Counted from the stretch's first letter, positions 16,340 through 25,416 are shown. The stretch: 64,000 nt of DNA from Ureibacillus acetophenoni (GCF_900220965.1 NZ_OBQC01000009.1:62001-126000); one strand, 5' to 3'. Numbers and translations are program-made. Notes: generated by a model not told the origin, from the letters alone.

Positions 16340-16970
16340 TCCAATTACTTATTGGTGAAGTAGCGAAGGTAACATAGATCGTCTCTATGTTACCATTTAT
16401 TTGAAAATGAAGTGGGAAAGGTAACGTATGAGGCTTCTATGTGACTGTTTATCTGGAAATAAAGTAAAAAAAGGTAACATAGGCGACTTCTATATGACCA
16501 ATCACTCGAAAATGAAGTAGTAAAGGTAACAAAGGTGGCTTCAATATAACTGTTGATTTGAAAAAGAAGCAGAAAAGGGAACATAGACCGCTTTTATGAG
16601 ACATTCAACTACAGAATGGAATAAACTGTCCCGAAAAGGGTTTTTATGAGACACTTCAACCACAGAAATGGAGTAAACTGTCCCGTAGAGGGCTTTTATG
16701 AGACACTTCAACCACAGAAATGGAGTAAACTGTCCCGTAGAGGGCTTTTATGAGACACTTCAACCACAGAAATAGATTAAACTGTCCCGTAGAGGGCTTT
16801 TATGAGACACTTCAACCACAGAAATGGAGTAAACTGTCCCGTAGAGGGCTTTTATGAGACACTTCAACCACAGAAATAGAGTAAACTGTCCCGTAGCGGG
16901 CTTCTACGGGACATCTCAACCACAAAAAGGAACAAACTGTCCCAGATGCCGCTTCTATGAGACTTCCTCC
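16340..16970. repeat. Tandem 52-bp hairpin array with two stem families
   Basis: Twelve units start at 16368, 16420, 16473, 16525, 16577, 16627, 16679, 16731, 16783, 16835, 16887 and 16939. Spacing is 52 bp with deviations of one or two. The first five have GGTAACATAG-like left arms; the rest have TGTCCCGTA. The units at 16368 (arms GGTAACATAG and CTATGTTACC) and 16887 (TGTCCCGTA and TACGGGACA) pair perfectly. The spacer in the second family is TTCAACCACAGAAATGGAG-like. The array fills the space between the convergent ypcP and C39-like genes. Reading frames here are translated repeat. Confidence 0.9.
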
Positions 16971-17000
16971 AACAGTTTATATTGAAATTGTCTCATAGAC

Positions 17001-17513
17001 TCAAGCATCAACTTCCTCAATTTTCACATACGATAACACCTTGTAATTATCCGCATAGCGCACTTTACGGATTTGACTGTCTCGATTTTTCCAGCCATTA
17101 TCATGTAATATTAAATACAACTCATTATTTTTTATTTCATAGCCTATTAAGGGAACCCAATGATATTTAAAATTGGACTTGTATTTCCATTGAAAAGTAA
17201 AATATCGGTCAAACTTCATCGCTACAGGTCTTCCTTGATCTAGCTGTTCCAATGCTTCATTTAATGAACAGCGTGATACTTTCCAATTGGAACCTAATAG
17301 TTTACGCAAGTTTTTAATCAGTCTCCATCGAAATAATCCGATCTTTGTACCACCGAGTTTTTTATATAATTCGTTAATAGAAAAATTTAAATTGCCATTA
17401 AGATAGTTTAAAATAACATATATCGTCGTTGGACCACATGCTGAATTTTGATAATTTGGGTGTATCGATTTGTCATATTGGGAACAACCCGTTACATTAA
17501 GCTGTACGCTCAT
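17001..17513 (-). CDS. C39-like papain-fold cysteine peptidase family protein
   Basis: A 170-residue protein of the Peptidase_C39_2 type. The putative active-site residues are Cys in the segment QNSACGPTTIY, His in YHWVPLIGY and Asp/Asn in LILHDNGW, in the order expected for papain-like enzymes. There is no signal peptide, so it probably works in the cytoplasm or is released another way. The frame begins at 17522, but ATG 17513 is preferred because AGGTGATG stands five bases before it. The product is small for the family and its substrate is unknown. Confidence 0.72.
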   Translation of the reverse strand: MSVQLNVTGCSQYDKSIHPNYQNSACGPTTIYVILNYLNGNLNFSINELYKKLGGTKIGLFRWRLIKNLRKLLGSNWKVSRCSLNEALEQLDQGRPVAMKFDRYFTFQWKYKSNFKYHWVPLIGYEIKNNELYLILHDNGWKNRDSQIRKVRYADNYKVLSYVKIEEVDA

Positions 17514-17583
17514 TAACATCACCTAATCAATATGATTTAGACCACGATTATAACATACAAATAGCAAGTTCGGAGGAACCACA

Positions 17584-18279
17584 TTGAAACATTATCAAAC
17601 ACTACTATTCGATCTTGATGATACATTGCTTGATTTTGGTAAGGCGGAAAATCAAGCTCTAGAAAAATTATTTATGGAGTTAAACATTCCATTAGATGAG
17701 AACATGAAAGAAACTTATAAAATGTTCAACACTGGACTATGGATAGCGCATGAAGAAGGGAAAATTGGACGCGATGAACTAGTTAATACTAGGTTTGCCA
17801 TCTTTTTTGATCACTACGGTAAAAAAGTAGACGGAGTCGAATATGAAACAAAGTATCGCAGCTATTTAGATGAAGGACATCAATTAATTGATGGAGCGAT
17901 GGAATTAATTCAAGCACTTCATCAAAAATATGACTTATACATCGTAACAAATGGAGTCATTACAACTCAGGAGAAGCGACTAAAAGATTCAGGACTCGCA
18001 CAATATTTTCGTCACGTCTTTGTTTCGGAAGAAGTAGGTTATCAAAAACCGAGGATTGAGTTTTTTGAGTATGTTTTCAATCATCTGGGCAATGTTGATT
18101 TGGACAAAACTTTGATCATAGGGGACTCATTAACCTCTGATATTCAAGGTGGAGCAAATGCGGGAATTGATAGTTGTTGGTTCAATCCGCATAGAAAAAT
18201 TAACAACACTGGTGTTCAGCCGACTTATGAAATTAAAATGTTGGAAGAATTGCAGTTAATGCTAAATAATAAAAAATGA
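17584..18279 (+). CDS. HAD-family YjjG-type pyrimidine nucleotidase
   Basis: A 231-residue HAD hydrolase. Motif I is FDLDDTLLDF (nucleophile Asp, acid/base Asp), motif II IVTNG, motif III the Lys of YQKPR, and motif IV GDSLTSDIQGG. Sequence style and length match YjjG/YfnB, which removes phosphate from noncanonical pyrimidine nucleotides. The start is TTG at 17584, supported by CGGAGGA eight bases upstream. The gene faces away from the C39-like gene and ends before a hairpin array. Confidence 0.85.
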   Translation: MKHYQTLLFDLDDTLLDFGKAENQALEKLFMELNIPLDENMKETYKMFNTGLWIAHEEGKIGRDELVNTRFAIFFDHYGKKVDGVEYETKYRSYLDEGHQLIDGAMELIQALHQKYDLYIVTNGVITTQEKRLKDSGLAQYFRHVFVSEEVGYQKPRIEFFEYVFNHLGNVDLDKTLIIGDSLTSDIQGGANAGIDSCWFNPHRKINNTGVQPTYEIKMLEELQLMLNNKK

Positions 18280-18299
18280 TGATAATACCAATTACAAGG

Positions 18300-18628
18300 G
18301 TCTCTTTAATGGACAAAACGGATGGAAAAGGCACGTGAAATGTCCATTATGAGGGCTTTAATAGACAAAACGAGTGGAAATTATGTTCAAATTGTTCATT
18401 ATAAAGGGTTTAATGGACAAAACGGATGGAAAAGGCACGTGAAATGTCCATTATGAGGGCTTTAATAGACAAAACGAGTGGAAATTATATTCAAATTGTT
18501 CATTATAGAGGGTTTAATGGACAAAAGGGAAGGGAGAAGCAGGCGAAATGTCCATTATAAGGATAATAATGGACAATACGACCTAAAAATTTGGCCAAAC
18601 TGTCCATTATCACCAAAATCCGAAGCTA
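18300..18628. repeat. Tandem 52-bp hairpin array (TGTCCATTA family) with 104-bp doublet
   Basis: Left arms TGTCCATTAT or TGTTCATTAT start at 18341, 18393, 18445, 18497, 18549 and 18601, exactly 52 bp apart; right arms are TAATGGACA or TAATAGACA. The unit at 18549 (TGTCCATTAT against ATAATGGACA) pairs perfectly. Two unit types alternate, so 18300-18403 and 18404-18507 are near-identical 104-bp copies. The array lies between convergent genes. Confidence 0.9.
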
Positions 18629-18642
18629 CTTAAGTAAATTTA

Positions 18643-18695
18643 AGTTAAAAAGTCGGTTTGGATAACTAAAAGTTCTCCAACCGACTATTTTTATT
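18643..18695 (-). terminator. Terminator of the tautomerase gene
   Basis: On the minus strand AGTCGGTTGGAGA and TCCAAACCGACT form a stem followed by a short T run. T-rich sequence also follows on the plus strand, so it may act in both directions. Confidence 0.7.
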
Positions 18696-18707
18696 TTTTT
18701 TTCAAGC

Positions 18708-18911
18708 CTATTTCCCAGCTTTTCTTCTCTCAGTTACTGTTTCACCAGCAATTCCCCAGTTATCCGTTTCTACTTCATCGATTACGACAACAGTTGTAGC
18801 GGGATTCTTTCCTAAAACATCTACTAACAATTGAGTAGCTCCTGCAATAAGCTGAGCTTTCTTTTCAGGTGTGACATTTTCATTGGTAATTTTAATGTTT
18901 ACGTATGGCAT
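18708..18911 (-). CDS. 4-oxalocrotonate tautomerase family protein
   Basis: A 67-residue member of the 4-OT family. After loss of the initiator Met the N-terminus is Pro-1 (PYVNIKITNE), the catalytic base of the family. The two-helix, two-strand length is typical, and VIDEVETDNWGIAGE matches the usual C-terminal half. AGGAAAGGGG lies upstream of the ATG. Bacillus homologues are listed as YwhB-like tautomerases. The physiological substrate is not known, and no catabolic operon is adjacent. Confidence 0.88.
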   Translation of the reverse strand: MPYVNIKITNENVTPEKKAQLIAGATQLLVDVLGKNPATTVVVIDEVETDNWGIAGETVTERRKAGK

Positions 18912-18988
18912 TTGTAATTAACCCCTTTCCTATAATTAGTATAATTGTAAACTATCAACATAACTACTTGCATCCTCTAATTTAACAA

Positions 18989-19037
18989 TAGAAAAAAGCT
19001 ACCTTCCCAATTCCACGAGGGAAACAGGAAGGTAGCT
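18989..19037 (-). terminator. Rho-independent terminator of the thioredoxin-like gene
   Basis: On the minus strand GGAGCTACCTTCCTG and GGAAGGTAGC form the stem, followed by a run of six T. Confidence 0.88.
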
Positions 19038-19048
19038 CCAAAATCCAA

Positions 19049-19363
19049 TTATTGTGCTTGTAAAAATCCAATAACATCTTCTGGAGATTTTGCGTTAGCA
19101 CTGTGTAAGTGAGCTAATTTTTCTCCATTTTTGTAGATTAATAAACTTGGGATCCCCATAACTTGATATTTTTCAGCTAGTTCTGGGAATTCATCGCGAT
19201 TGATTTCGTGCCAGTTATATTGACTGTATTCCTCAATAATTGGGTCAATAAACATGTTCATACGTGTGCAATCTGGGCACCAACCAGCATAAAATTTAAC
19301 GATTACTGGTTGATCTGAATTAATAAGTTCATTAAATTGTTCAACAGAAGTAATTTCTTTCAT
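19049..19363 (-). CDS. Thioredoxin-like protein with WCPDC active site
   Basis: A 104-residue thioredoxin-fold protein. The active site is WCPDC (Cys29 and Cys32), and the cis-proline loop is MGIPSLLIY. There is no signal peptide, so it acts in the cytoplasm. It resembles B. subtilis YtpP-type proteins more than TrxA. The start is the ATG at 19363; the upstream in-frame GTG at 19372 leaves almost no room after AAGGAG. Whether it reduces disulfides generally or serves a particular client is unknown. Confidence 0.86.
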   Translation of the reverse strand: MKEITSVEQFNELINSDQPVIVKFYAGWCPDCTRMNMFIDPIIEEYSQYNWHEINRDEFPELAEKYQVMGIPSLLIYKNGEKLAHLHSANAKSPEDVIGFLQAQ

Positions 19364-19509
19364 TTTCTTCACGCTCCTTATTTGTAGTGTACATGGATTC
19401 GGTAATTCCGAAAAGAAATTTGCCTAGACCTAAACCAGACTTAGTAGAGCTATGAAATAAACTAATTTCTATTATTCTTTTAAATTTTTAGAAAATTGCA
19501 AGAAAATGA

Positions 19510-19656
19510 TTGATAAAACTGACAAAATATTCTACACTAAGAAGAGAAAAGATGTGTTTTTAAGCGGACGTACATAAAGTAATCAATAAATCCGCTGAAG
19601 AAAGAGGCCAGAGCAATCTCTTTCTAAACAACAGCTTTTATTTTTTACACAAAAAA
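19510..19656 (+). promoter_or_regulatory. fad operon promoter and leader
   Basis: TTGATA (19510-19515), a 17-bp spacer and TACACT (19533-19538) form a plausible promoter. The leader then contains two possible hairpins: AGCGGA/TCCGCT (about 19563-19595) and GAAAGAG/CTCTTTC (about 19599-19625). A closer promoter overlapping the FadR site is also possible. Confidence 0.45.
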
Positions 19657-19674
19657 TGAATGAGTATTCATTCA
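19657..19674. promoter_or_regulatory. FadR operator
   Basis: TGAATGAGTATTCATTCA is a near-perfect palindrome that fits the Bacillus FadR consensus (TGAATGAMTANTCATTCA) apart from the allowed variable positions. FadR releases it when long-chain acyl-CoA binds. It lies 25 bp before the fadN start, so it should repress the fadNAE operon. Confidence 0.85.
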
Positions 19675-19699
19675 AAGGGTGACGAAAGGGGATGTACTC

Positions 19700-22084
19700 G
19701 TGACTTACAAAATTCAAAAAGCGGCCGTACTTGGCTCAGGGGTAATGGGTTCTGGTATTGCAGCTCATTTAGCGAATATTGGAATTCCTACATTATTATT
19801 AGACATTGTTCCAAAAGAATTATCGAAAGAAGAGGAAGCAAAAGAATTAACAACAGATAGCCCTGCATTCCGAAATCGCTTTACGCTATCTGCGCTTCAA
19901 AAATTACAAAAACAAAAACCAGCTCCTTTAACATCAAAGAAAAGTCTCGACTTATTAACAATCGGGAACTTAGAAGATGACCTAGATAAGTTAAAAGATG
20001 TTGATTGGATCATTGAAGTTGTCGTGGAAAACCTTGAAGTGAAAAAGAGCTTATTTGAACGTGTTGATGCAGTTCGTAAAGAGGGAACAATCATCAGTTC
20101 CAACACATCAGGTATTAGTGTCAATGCGATGGCAGAAGGACGTTCCGAAGATTTCAAAAAACATTTTTTAGGTACACATTTCTTTAATCCACCAAGATAT
20201 TTAAAACTATTAGAAATTATCCCGACAGAACATACAGATCCAGCAGTTGTTCAATTTGTAAAAATATTTGCGGAAGATACGCTTGGAAAAGGTGTGGTTA
20301 TCGGGAAAGACACACCGAACTTTGTTGCAAACCGAATTGGGACGTATGGTTTATTAGTAACTTTACGTGAAATGATTGAACGAGGGTTTACAGTTGGGGA
20401 AGTAGATTCAGTTACTGGTCCTTTAATTGGCCGTCCGAAATCTGCGACATTCAGAACGCTAGATGTTGTTGGTTTAGATACATTTTTACACGTTGCAAAA
20501 ACTGTTTATGATCAAACGACAGGAGAAGAACAAAAAGTATTTGATGTCCCTGAAGTAATGAAGAAGATGGTTGAAAACGGCTGGCTTGGTGCAAAGTCAG
20601 GGCAAGGATTCTTTGTTAAACGTGATAAAGAAATCTATGAAATTGATATTGATACTCTAGAGTATGTTCCAGTAAAAAAATTGAAAACACCATCGATTGA
20701 AATGGCAAAGCAAACTAAAGGCTTATCAAATAAAGTGAAAACACTTGTCTATGCAAAGGACCGTACAGGTGAATTATTGTGGAATATCTTTGCGCCAACT
20801 TTAATTTACTCAGCAGAACTAAATGGAGTCATTGCTGATAATATCGTAGAAATCGATAACGCACTAAAATGGGGCTTTGGCTGGTCACAAGGACCATTTG
20901 AAATGTGGGATGCAATTGGCGTGAAACAATCAGTTGAGCGTATGGAACAAGAAGGCCGTGAAGTACCTTCATTTGTAAAAGAGATGCTTTCAAAAGGCAT
21001 TGAATCATTCTATACAGAAATCGATGGCGATGTAGCATTCTACAACGGTTCTGAGTATGAAAAAGTACCTGTGAATGAAAAAGTTATAGACCTTAAACGC
21101 TATAAGAAAAAGCACGGGGTTATTAAATCAAATTCTGGTGCTAGTTTAATAGATTTAGGTGATGGAATTGCATTACTTGAATTCCATTCAAAATCAAATG
21201 CTATCGGTCTTGATATCGTTCAAATGATTAACTACGCAATTGATGAAGTTGAAGCGAATTACAAAGGTCTCGTCATCGGAAACCAAGGTAAAAACTTCTG
21301 TGTAGGTGCAAACCTTGGAATGATCCTAATGGAAGCACAAGATGATAACATTTTCGAATTAGACTTTGTCATTCGTTCATTCCAAAAAGCAATGCGTAAA
21401 ATTAAATACAGTAAAAAGCCAGTAGTTGCTGCTCCATTTGGCATGACACTTGGTGGTGGTGCAGAGGTTTGTTTACCAGCTACTCACATTCAAGCATCAG
21501 CTGAAACGTACATGGGTCTAGTAGAAGTTGGTGTTGGCCTAATCCCTGGTGGAGGCGGTAACATTGCACTGTATGAGAAATTCCTTAAAGGATTACCAAA
21601 TGGTGTAGAAATTGACTACCAAGCAATCGCGACAAAAGTATTTGAAACAATTGCTATGGCTAAAGTGTCTACTTCCGGTGAAGAAGCGAGAGATAATAAT
21701 TTCTTAAGCTTTGCAGATGGAATTTCTGTGAATCCAGATCATTTACTTTATGATGCTAAACAAGCAGCATTAGCTATTTATGAAGCTGGTTATGTTCCTT
21801 CGGTTCCTAAAAAGGTGAAAGTGGTAGGTGCGCCTGGTTATGCAACTTTATTACTTGGAGCGCAAGGTATGTACCAATCTGGATACATCAGTGACCACGA
21901 CTTAAAAATTGCGAAAAAACTAGCATACGTTATTGCTGGTGGGTTAGTACCATATGGAACAGAAGTAACCGAAGATTACCTTTTAAATCTTGAAAGAGAA
22001 GCATTTTTACAGCTTGTTGCAGATCCAAAGTCACAAGCGAGAATGCAACATATGCTTGTGAAGGGTAAGCCACTTCGCAACTAA
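19700..22084 (+). CDS. fadN: FadN: 3-hydroxyacyl-CoA dehydrogenase / enoyl-CoA hydratase
   Basis: A 794-residue bifunctional beta-oxidation enzyme. The N-terminal NAD-binding domain starts with VLGSGVMGSGIAAHLANIG, followed by the dehydrogenase segments SNTSGI and FNPPRYLKLLEII. The C-terminal part is the crotonase/hydratase-like domain (GNQGKNFCVGANL, then PFGMTLGGGAEVCL). Length matches B. subtilis FadN. I choose GTG 19700, with GAAAGGGG eight bases before it, over the GTG at 19679. It is first in the fadN-fadA-fadE operon behind a FadR operator. Confidence 0.95.
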   Translation: MTYKIQKAAVLGSGVMGSGIAAHLANIGIPTLLLDIVPKELSKEEEAKELTTDSPAFRNRFTLSALQKLQKQKPAPLTSKKSLDLLTIGNLEDDLDKLKDVDWIIEVVVENLEVKKSLFERVDAVRKEGTIISSNTSGISVNAMAEGRSEDFKKHFLGTHFFNPPRYLKLLEIIPTEHTDPAVVQFVKIFAEDTLGKGVVIGKDTPNFVANRIGTYGLLVTLREMIERGFTVGEVDSVTGPLIGRPKSATFRTLDVVGLDTFLHVAKTVYDQTTGEEQKVFDVPEVMKKMVENGWLGAKSGQGFFVKRDKEIYEIDIDTLEYVPVKKLKTPSIEMAKQTKGLSNKVKTLVYAKDRTGELLWNIFAPTLIYSAELNGVIADNIVEIDNALKWGFGWSQGPFEMWDAIGVKQSVERMEQEGREVPSFVKEMLSKGIESFYTEIDGDVAFYNGSEYEKVPVNEKVIDLKRYKKKHGVIKSNSGASLIDLGDGIALLEFHSKSNAIGLDIVQMINYAIDEVEANYKGLVIGNQGKNFCVGANLGMILMEAQDDNIFELDFVIRSFQKAMRKIKYSKKPVVAAPFGMTLGGGAEVCLPATHIQASAETYMGLVEVGVGLIPGGGGNIALYEKFLKGLPNGVEIDYQAIATKVFETIAMAKVSTSGEEARDNNFLSFADGISVNPDHLLYDAKQAALAIYEAGYVPSVPKKVKVVGAPGYATLLLGAQGMYQSGYISDHDLKIAKKLAYVIAGGLVPYGTEVTEDYLLNLEREAFLQLVADPKSQARMQHMLVKGKPLRN

Positions 22085-22152
22085 ATCTACGAAACTCGAA
22101 ATAAAGAATCATATATTCAGTACAAGGAAATGGTGAAGGGGGATACAAACTT

Positions 22153-23325
22153 ATGCGCGAAGCCGTTATCGTAGCCGGTGCACGAACGCCAATCGGTAAA
22201 GCAAAAAAAGGCTCACTTGCAAATATGCGTCCGGATGATTTTGGTGCACTTGTCGTTAAGGAAACGTTGAATAGAGCAGGATATGAAGGTCCAATTGATG
22301 ACCTAATTATGGGTTGTGCAATGCCAGAAGCTGAGCAAGGAATGAACGTTGCTCGAAATATTGGAGCTCTTGCTGGATTACCAGATACAACACCAGCGAT
22401 TACAATTAATCGTTTCTGTTCATCTGGATTGCAATCGATTGCATATGCTGCAGAACGTATTATGTTAGGCCACTCAACAGCAATTATTGCTGGCGGGGTT
22501 GAGTCGATGAGTATGATTCCGATGACAGGAAATACAATTCGTTTAAATCCTAAATTAGCCGAAGAAGCACCACAATACTATATGAGTATGGGGCATACAG
22601 CTGAGGAAGTTGCAAACCGTTACGGTGTAAGTCGAGAAGATCAAGATGCGTTTGCTGTACGTTCACACGAACTTGCACTAAAAGCTATCCAAGAAGGGAA
22701 ATTCAAGGACGAGATCGTTCCAGTTGAAGTTGTTCAACATTATGTAGATGCGAACAACAAACTACAAAAGAAAACCTTTATTTTTGACACTGATGAGGGT
22801 GTTCGTCCAGAAACTTCAATGGAAGGTTTAGCGAAATTAAGACCTGCATTCCATGTAAAAGGGTCAGTAACTGCAGGGAACTCTTCTCAAACATCAGATG
22901 GTGCTGCAGCGGTATTAGTAATGGATCGTGAAGAAGCGGAAGCACAAGGGTTAACACCAATGGCAAAGTTTTTAGGATTTGCTGTAGGTGGAGTTCCACC
23001 AGAAGTGATGGGAATTGGTCCAATTGAAGCTGTACCAAAAGCTTTGAAAATTGCTGGACTATCAAAAGACGATATCGATTTATGGGAGCTAAACGAAGCC
23101 TTCGCCTCACAATCAGTTCAAGTAGTGAAATCTCTTGAAATCGATATGGAAAAGGTAAATGTGAATGGTGGAGCTATTGCGTTAGGGCATCCACTTGGAG
23201 CAACAGGAGCCGTCCTTACATTAAAACTAATTCATGAGTTAAAACGACAAGGTAAGAAATACGGTGTCGTGACAATGTGTATCGGCGGCGGGATGGGTGC
23301 TGCTGGTGTATTTGAAGTACTTTAA
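22153..23325 (+). CDS. fadA: FadA: acetyl-CoA C-acyltransferase (3-ketoacyl-CoA thiolase)
   Basis: A 390-residue thiolase that cleaves 3-ketoacyl-CoA with CoA to give acetyl-CoA. The nucleophilic Cys lies in INRFCSSGLQSIA, the His in NGGAIALGHPLGATGA and the second Cys in VVTMCIGGGMGAAGVFE. Length is typical. GAAGGGGG precedes the ATG. It lies 68 bp after fadN and 213 bp before fadE, that second gap holding a folded element. Confidence 0.96.
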   Translation: MREAVIVAGARTPIGKAKKGSLANMRPDDFGALVVKETLNRAGYEGPIDDLIMGCAMPEAEQGMNVARNIGALAGLPDTTPAITINRFCSSGLQSIAYAAERIMLGHSTAIIAGGVESMSMIPMTGNTIRLNPKLAEEAPQYYMSMGHTAEEVANRYGVSREDQDAFAVRSHELALKAIQEGKFKDEIVPVEVVQHYVDANNKLQKKTFIFDTDEGVRPETSMEGLAKLRPAFHVKGSVTAGNSSQTSDGAAAVLVMDREEAEAQGLTPMAKFLGFAVGGVPPEVMGIGPIEAVPKALKIAGLSKDDIDLWELNEAFASQSVQVVKSLEIDMEKVNVNGGAIALGHPLGATGAVLTLKLIHELKRQGKKYGVVTMCIGGGMGAAGVFEVL

Positions 23326-23343
23326 CTTGCCTAAGCTCACAGT

Positions 23344-23453
23344 AAAAGCTGGGCGGACAAATTTGCCAAGGCGAATTTGATGAAAAGAGTTAGATCAGCT
23401 ACTGGTGAACTGCTCACTACTACCGTTGCCTCCGAGCAGTCCACCTAGCTTTT
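23344..23453 (+). ncRNA. Candidate structured RNA element between fadA and fadE
   Basis: An outer stem pairs AAAAGCTGGGCGGA (23344-23357) with TCCACCTAGCTTTT (23440-23453), 14 positions with two wobble pairs. Inside are two hairpins: CAAATTTGC/GCGAATTTG (23358-23379) and ACTGCTC/GAGCAGT (23409-23440). This gives a three-way junction. I do not recognise it as a known riboswitch. Confidence 0.55.
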
Positions 23454-23492
23454 CTATATATAGGTTCTGTGAAAGCCAAGTAAATCGCTAAT

Positions 23493-23513
23493 GTGCCAGG
23501 TTCATCCTGGCAC
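23493..23513 (+). promoter_or_regulatory. Hairpin in the fadE leader
   Basis: A perfect 8-bp stem (GTGCCAGG against CCTGGCAC) with a five-base loop ends eight bases before the fadE ribosome binding site. There is no T run, so it is probably an mRNA stability or processing structure rather than a terminator. Confidence 0.55.
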
Positions 23514-23538
23514 ACAAACTAAGGGGAGGAAATTTGTT

Positions 23539-25320
23539 ATGGTACAAACAACAAACATTATTAAAGGCGGAAGTTTCTTAATTGAAGATGTTGACGTAAA
23601 TCGCGTATTTACTCCAGAAGATTTTACTGATGAACATAAAATGATTGCAAAAACTACGGAAGATTTTGTTGCAAACGAAGTATTTCCTTTAGTGGAAAAA
23701 CTAGAAAATCATGAATTTGAACATTCATTAGAATTAATGGCTAAAGCTGCGGAACTTGGTTTACTTGCTGCAGACGTACCAGAAGAATATGAAGGTTTAG
23801 GTTTAGATAAAATATCATCTGCATTAATTGGTGAAAAAATGTCCCTTGCAGGTGGATTCTCTTTAACACACGGAGCTCACGTAGGAATCGGTTCTCTTCC
23901 TATTGTATTATTCGGTAATGAAGACCAAAAGAATAAATATTTACCGAAATTAGCAAGTGGTGAAATGATTGCTGCTTATGCATTAACAGAACCAGGTTCA
24001 GGATCTGATGCATTAGGTGCTAAAACGGTTGCAAAATTAAATGAAGCTGGAACTCACTATGTACTAAATGGTGAAAAGCAATGGATTACAAATGCTGGTT
24101 TTGCCAATGTATTTGTTGTCTATGCAAAAATTGATGGTGAACATTTCACTGCGTTCATCGTAGAGCGTGACTATCCGGGTGTTTCTGTAGGTCCAGAAGA
24201 AAAGAAAATGGGGATCAAATCTTCATCAACACGTACATTAATTTTAGAAGATGTTCAAGTTCCAGTAGAAAATCTACTAGGTGAAGTTGGAAGAGGGCAT
24301 GTTATCGCGTTCAATATTTTAAATATTGGCCGTTATAAACTTGGTGTTGGTACAGTTGGAGGTTCAAAACGAGCTTTAGAACTAGCAATCCAATATACGA
24401 ACCAACGTCAACAGTTCAAAACTAAACTATCAAGTTTTAACTTAACAAAAGAAAAGCTAGCTACTATGGCAGCTACTTTATATGCTTCTGAATCATTAAA
24501 TTATCGTACAGTAGGTTATTACGATGAAGTAATGAATAATCTTGGCACAGAAGGACAAAAAGATCCAAAAGCAATTGCAAAAGCAGTGGCAGAATATGCG
24601 ATTGAATGTTCTATTGCTAAAGTATTTGGTTCAGAAACATTAGATTATATTGCTGATGAAGCGGTTCAATTACACGGTGGTTATGGCTTCATGTCAGAAT
24701 ACGAAGTAGAGCGCATCTATCGCGATTCTCGTATTAACCGTATTTTCGAAGGTACAAACGAAATTAACCGTTTAATCGTTCCTGGAACATTCATGAAGAA
24801 AGCATTAAAAGGTGAATTACCACTTCTGAAAGTAGCTCAAGATCTTCAAGAAGAATTGTTAATGATGATGCCTGAAGAGATTGGAGAGGAAGCTTTAGCT
24901 CAAGAAAAATACCTTGTAAAAAATGCGAAGAAAATCGGTATTTTAGCAGCAGGTATTGCAGCACAAAGATTTGGTGCAAAATTAGAGCAAGAACAAGAAA
25001 TTCTTGTAAATATTGCAAATATTGCAAACCAAATCTTTGCAATGGAATCTGTTGTACTTCGAACTGCAAAAGCAATCGAACGTGATGGTTTAGAAAAATC
25101 GAAACAAAAAATCCTTTATACAGAAATCTTCTGTCAAGAAGCCTTTGCTGAAATTGAAAAAGAAGCGAAAGAAACAATTTTAGCATCAGCTGATGGAGAT
25201 AACGCTCGAATCATGTTATCCGCATTACGTAAATTAGGAAGATTTAATCCATACAATATTATTCCTAAAAAACGTGAAGCTTCTGAAAAGTTAATCGAAG
25301 CTGAAAAATATGTTGTATAA
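23539..25320 (+). CDS. fadE: FadE: acyl-CoA dehydrogenase
   Basis: A 593-residue FAD-dependent acyl-CoA dehydrogenase for the first step of beta-oxidation, with the C-terminal extension usual for Bacillus FadE. Visible motifs: YALTEPGSGSDA and EKQWITNAGFA in the middle domain, then QLHGGYGFMSEYEVERIYRD and RINRIFEGTNEINR with the flavin and catalytic Glu region. ATG 23539 is chosen because GGGGAGG stands just before it; the frame is open further upstream to 23491 without a site. It closes the fadNAE operon. Confidence 0.95.
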   Translation: MVQTTNIIKGGSFLIEDVDVNRVFTPEDFTDEHKMIAKTTEDFVANEVFPLVEKLENHEFEHSLELMAKAAELGLLAADVPEEYEGLGLDKISSALIGEKMSLAGGFSLTHGAHVGIGSLPIVLFGNEDQKNKYLPKLASGEMIAAYALTEPGSGSDALGAKTVAKLNEAGTHYVLNGEKQWITNAGFANVFVVYAKIDGEHFTAFIVERDYPGVSVGPEEKKMGIKSSSTRTLILEDVQVPVENLLGEVGRGHVIAFNILNIGRYKLGVGTVGGSKRALELAIQYTNQRQQFKTKLSSFNLTKEKLATMAATLYASESLNYRTVGYYDEVMNNLGTEGQKDPKAIAKAVAEYAIECSIAKVFGSETLDYIADEAVQLHGGYGFMSEYEVERIYRDSRINRIFEGTNEINRLIVPGTFMKKALKGELPLLKVAQDLQEELLMMMPEEIGEEALAQEKYLVKNAKKIGILAAGIAAQRFGAKLEQEQEILVNIANIANQIFAMESVVLRTAKAIERDGLEKSKQKILYTEIFCQEAFAEIEKEAKETILASADGDNARIMLSALRKLGRFNPYNIIPKKREASEKLIEAEKYVV

Positions 25321-25332
25321 TTAATTAAAATG

Positions 25333-25372
25333 AAGGTACCCTTTTATTACTTTAAAGGGTGCCTTTTCATTT
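25333..25372 (+). terminator. Terminator of the fad operon
   Basis: AAGGTACCCTTTTA and TTTAAAGGGTGCCTT form a stem followed by a T-rich tract. Confidence 0.85.
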
Positions 25373-25416
25373 GTTATACTAAAGATATTATTTTTCAAAA
25401 TTAGGAGGTAATACAT

